Origin: Candidatus Brocadiaceae bacterium
Lineage (GTDB): Bacteria > Planctomycetota > Brocadiia > Brocadiales > Brocadiaceae
Direction: 5' to 3'
NCBI GenBank assembly: GCA_024653795.1
Contig: JANLHY010000534.1
Span: 1-12,937, forward strand
DNA length: 12,937 bases
Positions 1 to 4,956 of the stretch are shown one piece after another; position 1 is the stretch's first letter, and every line of letters begins with the position of its first letter. The notes under the pieces are model-generated. The model had not been told where the DNA came from. It saw nothing but the letters and a program-made list of their open reading frames with translations, and searched no databases. A program made the position numbers and the translations under genes.

Positions 1-1365
1 TCAGAATTAATTGGTTCCGGGAAGGAACAGATTGCGATGGATCAGGTAGCGGTTGATAAGGTCTGTCAATATGCATGTCAGGATGCCGATGTTGCGTTCC
101 GATTGGCCACTATCATGGAACCTCTGCTAAAAGAAGAAGGACTATGGCATCTGTTCCAGAATATTGAAATTCCTCTGATTTACGTTCTGGCAGAGATGGA
201 ATGGAATGGGATATCAATGGAAAACCATGTTTTAAAAGAGATGTCCTGCGGGTTAACCACAAAATTACAGCAACTCGAAAAGGAAATTTATGCTTCAGCC
301 GGACACGAGTTTAATATCGATTCCCCCAGGCAATTGAGTGAAATTCTCTTTGAAAAGCTCGAATTGCCGCGTTTGCGGAAAACCAAAACGGGTTCATCGA
401 CAGATGCAAACGTCCTGAGCACCCTTGCATGGCGTCATGCCTTGCCAAAATTAGTGCTGGAATATCGACAACTCACCAAGTTAAAAAATACGTATGTCGA
501 TGCCTTGCCGGACATGATAAATCAGAGAACAGGCAGGGTACATACTTCGTTCAATCAGACAGTGACAGCCACAGGACGACTCAGCAGTAGTGAGCCTAAC
601 CTTCAAAATATTCCCATTCGGACTGATATCGGGAGGGAAATTCGACGTGCCTTTGTTCCTTCTGAGGAAGACACTATGTTTTTATCGGCTGATTATTCAC
701 AGATAGAATTACGTATTCTTGCACATTTTTCTGAAGATGCTGCTTTGATAACGGCATTTCAACAGGACAAGGATATCCATTCAGTTGTGGCCTCTGCCAT
801 TTATAACGTACCAATAGAAGGCGTAACCTCAGAGATGAGACGGAATGCAAAGGCAGTTAATTTTGGAATCATTTATGGACTCAGTGAATTTGGGCTTTCC
901 AGGGACACCGGACTGACCCTGGAAGAATCTCGGGAGTTTATCACTGCCTATTTCAGTTTATATCACGGAGTAAAAAAATATAGAGATACTGTTATAGAAG
1001 AAGCAAAAGCGTGTGGTTATGTACAAACGCTTTTTAACAGAAAACGGTCTATACCTGATATTCGTTCTGAAGACAAAAAACGCAGAAACCTTGCAGAACG
1101 CATTGCTGTCAATACGATTATTCAAGGCACTGCAGCCGATTTAATCAAGATCGCCATGAATAACATCCATGCAAAACTGAAGAAGGGTGAGTATGGGGCA
1201 AAGATGATACTCCAAATACATGACGAATTACTCTTTGAAGTAAAGGAAAACAAACTAACGTCAACACGTTCCATGATACAAGAGGAAATGAGTCATGCAG
1301 TCACCCTGGACGTTCCCGTAAAGATAAACATAAAGACCGGGAAAAACTGGATGGAAACAGAGTGA
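1..1365 (+). CDS. polA: DNA polymerase I, C-terminal part (5' end outside window)
   Basis: Template-directed DNA synthesis in replication gap filling and excision repair. The reading frame is open from base 1, so the ATG at 37 is internal and 454 residues of the C-terminal half are present. The first residues are the end of the 3'-5' exonuclease-like domain, with an Exo III type motif YACQDADV (tyrosine and aspartate four apart). The polymerase palm and fingers follow: motif A DYSQIELRI near nt 691, motif B RRNAKAVNFGIIYG near nt 838, and motif C QIHDELLFEV near nt 1213. These carry the catalytic aspartates and the fingers lysine and tyrosine of family A polymerases. Whether the other Exo motifs and the 5' nuclease domain are intact cannot be seen. 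The stop TGA overlaps the GTG start of coaE, so the two are translationally linked. Confidence 0.97.
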   Translation, partial: SELIGSGKEQIAMDQVAVDKVCQYACQDADVAFRLATIMEPLLKEEGLWHLFQNIEIPLIYVLAEMEWNGISMENHVLKEMSCGLTTKLQQLEKEIYASAGHEFNIDSPRQLSEILFEKLELPRLRKTKTGSSTDANVLSTLAWRHALPKLVLEYRQLTKLKNTYVDALPDMINQRTGRVHTSFNQTVTATGRLSSSEPNLQNIPIRTDIGREIRRAFVPSEEDTMFLSADYSQIELRILAHFSEDAALITAFQQDKDIHSVVASAIYNVPIEGVTSEMRRNAKAVNFGIIYGLSEFGLSRDTGLTLEESREFITAYFSLYHGVKKYRDTVIEEAKACGYVQTLFNRKRSIPDIRSEDKKRRNLAERIAVNTIIQGTAADLIKIAMNNIHAKLKKGEYGAKMILQIHDELLFEVKENKLTSTRSMIQEEMSHAVTLDVPVKINIKTGKNWMETE

Positions 1366-1973
1366 ACCGTCACCCCAAGATCATTGGCATAACAGGCGGC
1401 ATATCGAGCGGAAAGAGCACCATCGGTCGCATGCTTGCTTCCATGGGGTCTGAATATATTGATGCCGATGAGATGTGTCATCGACTGTTTCTTGTTCAAG
1501 AACTAAAAAATAGGATTGTGGAAAGGTTTGGAAATACTGTTCAGGATATCTATGGCAAAATTGATCGCTCAAGACTTGCGGAAATTGTGTTTCAGGACAA
1601 GACATGTTTAGATGACCTATGCAGCATCTTGCATCCCATCGTCGTTGAGCGGATAAAATCAAAAATTACTGAAATTGAAAAACAGGGGAGACGAAAGGCT
1701 ATTGTTATCGATGCCGCATTGTTAGAGGAATCGGACCTCTCCTCGATATGTGATTTCATTATTTTTGTAAATACCAGCAGAGATCACAGATTGGAACGAA
1801 GCAAAATCAGCAGGCATTGGAAAGAGGAGGAATTAGACAAACGAGAACGTTTCCAAATGGCTTTGGAAGATAAAAAAAGGAAGGCCGATTACATTATTGA
1901 TAATAATTTTACTGTAGACAATGCTTTTAGGCAAGTAAAAGAGTTTTGGCAACTCTACATCGAAGAAATTTAG
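1362..1973 (+). CDS. coaE: Dephospho-CoA kinase
   Basis: Catalyses the last step of coenzyme A synthesis, ATP-dependent phosphorylation of the 3'-hydroxyl of dephospho-CoA, in the cytosol. The protein has 203 residues, the usual family length. The Walker A loop GGISSGKST is at residues 12-20, the DAD substrate-site motif at 34-36, the HPIV motif at about 91-94, a VIDAALLEE strand at about 115-123 matching the CoaE D-x-PLL region, and the C-terminal ADYIIDNN signature near 175-182. The start is GTG at 1362, overlapping the polA stop by four bases (GTGA); no separate ribosome binding site is needed if translation is coupled. rho follows 24 nt downstream, so polA, coaE and rho look like one transcript. 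Confidence 0.96.
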   Translation: MNRHPKIIGITGGISSGKSTIGRMLASMGSEYIDADEMCHRLFLVQELKNRIVERFGNTVQDIYGKIDRSRLAEIVFQDKTCLDDLCSILHPIVVERIKSKITEIEKQGRRKAIVIDAALLEESDLSSICDFIIFVNTSRDHRLERSKISRHWKEEELDKRERFQMALEDKKRKADYIIDNNFTVDNAFRQVKEFWQLYIEEI

Positions 1974-1997
1974 TTTAAAATTAAGGAGGAAAATTTT

Positions 1998-3332
1998 ATG
2001 GCAGTAGCGAGCGGTAAAAAAGAACCTGTAGTTGTAGATCAGGAAACAAACGAAAAATACGAAGAAATTAAACGGGGAGAAATGCACATCACAGAATTGC
2101 AAAAGATGACTATTAAAGAGTTACAGGATACAGCAAAAAGAGAAGGCGTTAAAGAATACACAGGGCTGAAAAAACAAGACCTGATCTTTAAAATTCTTAA
2201 AGAAAGGGTCAATCAGAATGGTCTTATGTACGGAGAGGGCGTTGTAGAGGTGCTTCCGGAAGGATTTGGATTCTTACGGTCTCCAGATTACAATTACTTA
2301 CCCTGCCCGGACGATATTTACATCTCTCCTTCTCAGATTCGCCGATTCGGGATAAGAACGGGAGCGGTAGTATCAGGTCAGATCAGACCTCCAAAGGATA
2401 CGGAGAGGTACTTTGCCTTGTTGCGGGTAGAGGCTATCAATTTTGAGAATCCGGAGATCATGGGTGAAAAGATTGTTTTTGATGATTTGACACCGTTGCA
2501 TCCCGCAGAAAGACTCTTTTTAGAAAAAGACGCCGCCGAGCTTGAAACAAGGATTATGGACCTGGTTACCCCTATTGGAAAGGGACAAAGAGGTTTAATT
2601 GTAGCGCCTCCGCGTACCGGGAAAACAGTATTATTACAAAAAATTGCAAACAGTATAACGAAGAATCATCCTGAGGTTTATTTGATTATCCTGTTAATCG
2701 ATGAAAGGCCTGAAGAGGTAACTGATATGGATCGATCCGTTGACGCTGAGGTCATTGGCTCAACATTTGACGAACCTGCCAGTCGGCACATCCAGATAGC
2801 CGAAATGGTAATTGAAAAGGCAAAGCGGATGGTTGAATATGGCAGGGACGTCGTCGTTTTACTTGACTCCATTACCCGGTTAGCGCGTGCATACAATACC
2901 GAAGTCCCTCACAGTGGAAAAATCCTTTCAGGTGGTGTGGATGCCAGCGCACTCCAGAAACCCAAGAGATTTTTTGGCGCAGCAAGGAATATTGAAGAGG
3001 GCGGCAGTCTCACAATTATCGCGACAGCTTTGATAGATACTGGGAGCAGGATGGATGAAGTTATCTTTGAGGAGTTTAAAGGCACAGGCAATATGGAACT
3101 CCATCTGGACAGAAAATTGGCAGACCGCAGATTATTCCCTGCCATTGACATTACACGTTCTGGTACCAGAAAAGAAGAATTGATCGTAAACCCTGAAGAA
3201 ATTAAACGTATGTGGCTGCTCCGGAAGGTACTCAATGAAATGAACCCTGTCGAAGCCATGGAATTGCTCAAGAACAGACTGGCAAAAACAAAGACCAACG
3301 CCGAATTTCTGATGACGATGAATATAACATAA
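1998..3332 (+). CDS. rho: Transcription termination factor Rho
   Basis: Hexameric RNA-dependent ATPase and helicase that ends transcription of untranslated RNA. The 444 residues run in the family order. A short charged N-terminus (about 1-30) leads into the Rho_N helical domain (about 31-75), then the cold-shock RNA-binding domain with GFGFLR at 89-94. The ATPase core has Walker A APPRTGKT at 203-210, Walker B VVVLLD at 285-290, the Q-loop region SGGVDASALQKP at 311-322, and the R-loop region EEFKGTGN near 358-365. All key motifs are intact. It lacks the long basic or acidic insertion found in some actinobacterial and planctomycete-like Rho proteins. The ATG at 1998 has AAGGAGGA seven bases upstream (1983-1990). 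No Rho-independent terminator is obvious after the stop; the convergent gene on the other strand ends only 12 nt away. Confidence 0.98.
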   Translation: MAVASGKKEPVVVDQETNEKYEEIKRGEMHITELQKMTIKELQDTAKREGVKEYTGLKKQDLIFKILKERVNQNGLMYGEGVVEVLPEGFGFLRSPDYNYLPCPDDIYISPSQIRRFGIRTGAVVSGQIRPPKDTERYFALLRVEAINFENPEIMGEKIVFDDLTPLHPAERLFLEKDAAELETRIMDLVTPIGKGQRGLIVAPPRTGKTVLLQKIANSITKNHPEVYLIILLIDERPEEVTDMDRSVDAEVIGSTFDEPASRHIQIAEMVIEKAKRMVEYGRDVVVLLDSITRLARAYNTEVPHSGKILSGGVDASALQKPKRFFGAARNIEEGGSLTIIATALIDTGSRMDEVIFEEFKGTGNMELHLDRKLADRRLFPAIDITRSGTRKEELIVNPEEIKRMWLLRKVLNEMNPVEAMELLKNRLAKTKTNAEFLMTMNIT

Positions 3333-3344
3333 GAATAACACCTT

Positions 3345-3764
3345 TCACAAATCCTGATCTATGAAAAATATTTTTGCAGGTGAAGAAGGTGTGTGCGCAT
3401 CAACGCCCTGGTCTCTGTGGTAGGAGGCGCCCTGTCCTAAGTATTCACCGTGGAGGGAATAAATCCAGACTTTGAGCATATCACCGAAGGGGCCGGAACG
3501 GACTTCGACCTTATCGCCTCTGAGTTTTGGGTCAACGCGATAGAATCGGTTTTTCGTATTGCCATACTTTTTCAGTTGCTTAAACGTCGCATCCCCCTCC
3601 GCATTGGCGATAACCACATAATCATTGTGCTCGGCTTTCAGGTAAGGATTGATAACAATAATATCACCTTCGAGGAATTCCGTATCCATGCTGTCACCCC
3701 TCACCCTGAGGGCAAAAATTCCTATCGAGATAATAGACGTATCTGAATACAAACCCCGACGCAT
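3345..3764 (-). CDS. LexA/UmuD-like S24 peptidase domain protein, N-terminally truncated (possible pseudogene)
   Basis: The 139-residue product contains an S24-type self-cleaving peptidase fold. FALRVRGDSMD at about 17-27 carries the nucleophilic serine, followed by LEGDIIVINP, and TFKQLKKYG near 60-68 carries the general-base lysine, as in LexA, UmuD and phage repressors. What is missing is everything that normally precedes it: no DNA-binding helix-turn-helix and no recognisable Ala-Gly cleavage site, since only about 23 residues lie before the catalytic serine. The frame is open upstream only to a stop at 3792-3794, which sits inside an inverted-repeat element (3781-3892). There is no good ribosome binding site before the ATG at 3764. 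The C-terminal 45 residues also do not look like the usual end of the family. I infer a decayed repressor gene, although a short stand-alone peptidase cannot be excluded. Confidence 0.6.
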   Translation of the reverse strand: MRRGLYSDTSIISIGIFALRVRGDSMDTEFLEGDIIVINPYLKAEHNDYVVIANAEGDATFKQLKKYGNTKNRFYRVDPKLRGDKVEVRSGPFGDMLKVWIYSLHGEYLGQGASYHRDQGVDAHTPSSPAKIFFIDQDL

Positions 3765-3780
3765 CCCATCAAAACAATGG

Positions 3781-3892
3781 CGTTCGCCCCGTTAAATATC
3801 GAGAGGCGGTCATAGATCGGCCTATTGAATGCAAGATGTAACTCCTTACAATTATTCCTTCATGTAAGGCCATTATTTAACGGGGGCGAGTG
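3781..3892. repeat. ~112-bp inverted-repeat element with internal hairpins
   Basis: Arms CCCCGTTAAATA (3787-3798) and TATTTAACGGGG (3874-3885) are perfect complements. The pairing continues outward through CG after skipping one extra G in the right arm, with further T-A, G-T and C-G pairs. Inside are a second stem, CCTTAC with GTAAGG around 3844-3869, and an AGGC/GCCT pair. The element could fold as a single long hairpin. It begins where the S24 gene loses its N-terminal coding region, so it may be a small miniature element or the scar of a deletion. No family was recognised. Confidence 0.55.
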
Positions 3893-3928
3893 TATTAAAA
3901 AGATCTATGAGATTCCTTGTGAAAAATC

Positions 3929-3951
3929 GGGTAATTTGCTGCACATTACCC
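3929..3951. other. Perfect 7-bp hairpin, terminator-like on the - strand
   Basis: GGGTAAT (3929-3935) and ATTACCC (3945-3951) are separated by 9 nt. Read on the - strand, the stem is followed by GATTTTTC, resembling a weak intrinsic terminator for transcripts moving left toward the S24 fragment. It could equally be an operator. The rest of 3893-3998 is AT-rich and without recognisable genes. Confidence 0.3.
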
Positions 3952-3998
3952 ATCCACATATAATGTTCCTATAATTTCACACCATTCTTTCCCATTTC

Positions 3999-4096
3999 TC
4001 TTTCCTTTGATTTTTAATGTTGCTGAAAAAATTAAAAAAAGCTTGCAATCTTCTTCGTTTTTGCTTTACTATCCTTCTTAAGGAAAAAGCAATTTC
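3999..4096 (+). repeat. 98-bp repeat, left copy (inverted partner at 7932-8029)
   Basis: Aligned without gaps to the reverse complement of 7932-8029, 87 of 98 positions are identical. The first 20 bases and the last 19 bases (TTAAGGAAAAAGCAATTTC) match exactly, and similarity stops abruptly on both sides. This copy reads toward the small-gene cassette starting at 4189. Both copies hold TTGCAA and, 18 bases later, a weak -10-like hexamer (TACTAT here, TATTGT in the other), so the repeat might carry a promoter or leader; that is inference. Confidence 0.8.
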
Positions 4097-4115
4097 CTGT
4101 CATTCTGATTTTTGC

Positions 4116-4144
4116 TTGACATATACTATAAATATAGTTAAAAA
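4116..4144 (+). promoter_or_regulatory. Candidate promoter with palindromic operator-like site
   Basis: A consensus -35 hexamer TTGACA lies at 4116-4121 and an AT-rich -10 region (TAAAAA, 17-nt spacer) at 4139-4144; the -10 is a poor match. The spacer holds ACTATAAATATAGT (4125-4138), an inverted repeat of ACTATA and TATAGT around AA. A palindrome between the promoter hexamers, 50 nt before a two-gene cassette, is the typical place for an autoregulatory operator, but no binding protein is known. Confidence 0.4.
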
Positions 4145-4188
4145 AACAGAATAAAGATATACGCTAGAAAGCAAAAAATATAAAATAC

Positions 4189-4419
4189 ATGTATTTTGAA
4201 ATAACAGCTAAAATTGAAAATATTGAAGTTATTTCGAAAGGTCGTGGAATACGCGACTTGAAGCGCCTTAATAAGATGTATGGAAAGGGAAATTGGAGAA
4301 AATTGAAAGGTATTGCAACAATAAAATTAAGAAATGGCAAGATCAAACGAGCGGAATTACATTGGTATGAAGCACATGGAATCGGGAAAAAAGAAATTAA
4401 AAGAAAGAGGTATTTATAA
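4189..4419 (+). CDS. Small basic hypothetical protein (76 aa), first gene of a two-gene cassette
   Basis: I do not recognise a named family. The protein is strongly basic, with many lysines and arginines. It has a GRGIRDLKRLN stretch at about 18-28, a YGKGNWRKLKGIAT stretch at 31-44, and a C-terminal HWYEAHGIGKKEIKRK stretch at about 58-73. The regular, motif-like composition and a frame that ends exactly where the next gene begins argue for a real gene. The start ATG lacks a clear Shine-Dalgarno; AGAAAG lies about 18 nt upstream. The stop (4417-4419) is separated from the next ATG by one base, so the two are co-translated. The base composition is AT-rich, unlike the large - strand gene nearby. 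Nucleic-acid binding would fit the charge, but no function is shown by the sequence. Confidence 0.7.
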   Translation: MYFEITAKIENIEVISKGRGIRDLKRLNKMYGKGNWRKLKGIATIKLRNGKIKRAELHWYEAHGIGKKEIKRKRYL

Positions 4420-4420
4420 A

Positions 4421-4648
4421 ATGGACATAAATAAAATTAAATATGTAGTTTGTATTAACAACGAAGGCTATCAGGCTTCCTTAGAACTGCACAAATTATA
4501 TCAAGTCATTCCAGACAAAACTATAGAAGATGATGGAGATATAAGAATTATTGATGAAAGTGGAGAGGATTATATTTATCCTGCTTTTTATTTCAAAAAA
4601 GTATCGTTAACGAAAGATGTTAAATCATCATTGTTGAAAGCATCGTAA
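4421..4648 (+). CDS. Small acidic hypothetical protein (75 aa), second gene of the cassette
   Basis: The reading frame is open further upstream (from 4334), but those codons overlap the preceding gene. The ATG at 4421, with AGAGG ten bases upstream and one base after the previous stop, is the better start. The product begins MDINKIKYVVCINNEGYQAS, continues with a LELHKLYQVIPD stretch at about 21-32, and ends with a DESGEDYIYPAFYF segment and a short polar tail. It is acidic, complementing the basic partner upstream. No membrane segment, signal peptide or catalytic motif is visible. It resembles short conserved hypothetical proteins found in many bacteria, but I cannot name a family. A toxin-antitoxin or nuclease-immunity style pair is one possibility among several. 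Confidence 0.72.
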   Translation: MDINKIKYVVCINNEGYQASLELHKLYQVIPDKTIEDDGDIRIIDESGEDYIYPAFYFKKVSLTKDVKSSLLKAS

Positions 4649-4669
4649 TAATGACGAGAAGATTGGAGC

Positions 4670-4711
4670 CAAATCTTTTACAATGACATATTTGCCAATA
4701 AAAAAGATTTG
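4670..4711. repeat. Inverted repeat after the small-gene cassette
   Basis: CAAATCTTTT (4670-4679) and AAAAGATTTG (4702-4711) form a perfect 10-bp stem with a 22-nt loop, starting 21 nt after the stop of the second small gene. There is no T-run after the stem, so it is not a classic terminator, though it could stabilise the 3' end of the cassette transcript. Confidence 0.45.
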
Positions 4712-4713
4712 AC

Positions 4714-4791
4714 CCCAGTTTTCCTTCGCTTAGCCGACCACAAGGGTTCGGCGCTACATTTTTTGCTAAACTTGTCCTCGTGAAAACTGGG
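4714..4791. repeat. Nested palindromic element
   Basis: Outer arms CCCAGTTTTC (4714-4723) and GAAAACTGGG (4782-4791) are perfect complements, and an inner GCCGA/TCGGC stem (4733-4737 and 4748-4752) is nested inside. The layout resembles small mobile or REP-like palindromic elements common in intergenic DNA. No coding sequence is present. Confidence 0.45.
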
Positions 4792-4834
4792 AACGGGGAA
4801 TGGTCAAAATATTTTTATTAAGATACTATTACCT

Positions 4835-4904
4835 CAGGTCGCACCTACGGAGCTTTTTTTGGTGTTTAAATTCCATTTCTACAAACAGACCGCCCCTCTG
4901 GGGC
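4835..4904. repeat. Degenerate tandem palindromic repeat units
   Basis: Two 19-bp units, CAGGTCGCACCTACGGAGC (4835-4853) and CAGACCGCCCCTCTGGGGC (4886-4904), start 51 bp apart and match at 13 of 19 positions. The first is followed by seven T's (4854-4860), which could end + strand transcription from the small-gene cassette. The second contains GCCCC-tct-GGGGC, a short strong stem that would lie in the 3' end of the - strand GGDEF-EAL transcript. I read this as an interspersed repeat element used by, or inserted at, the convergent transcript ends. Confidence 0.4.
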
Positions 4905-4956
4905 TACATTCGTTCGTCTCCGGCAGGTTTTGGTTTAGCATTCATACACAAATAAA

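Noticed and set aside
2909..3298. 129-codon - strand frame inside rho
   Set aside because: It is fully antisense to an intact, well-conserved rho; no motifs or ribosome binding site.
3450..3746. 98-codon + strand frame opposite the S24 fragment
   Set aside because: The - strand frame carries the recognisable GDSM and lysine motifs; the + frame has none.
4334..4420. N-terminal extension of the second small gene
   Set aside because: These codons overlap the 3' end of the preceding gene in another frame; the ATG at 4421 has the fitting spacing and ribosome binding site.
4670..4904. CRISPR-like array
   Set aside because: The repeats are palindromic, dissimilar in sequence and not regularly spaced; there are no cas genes.
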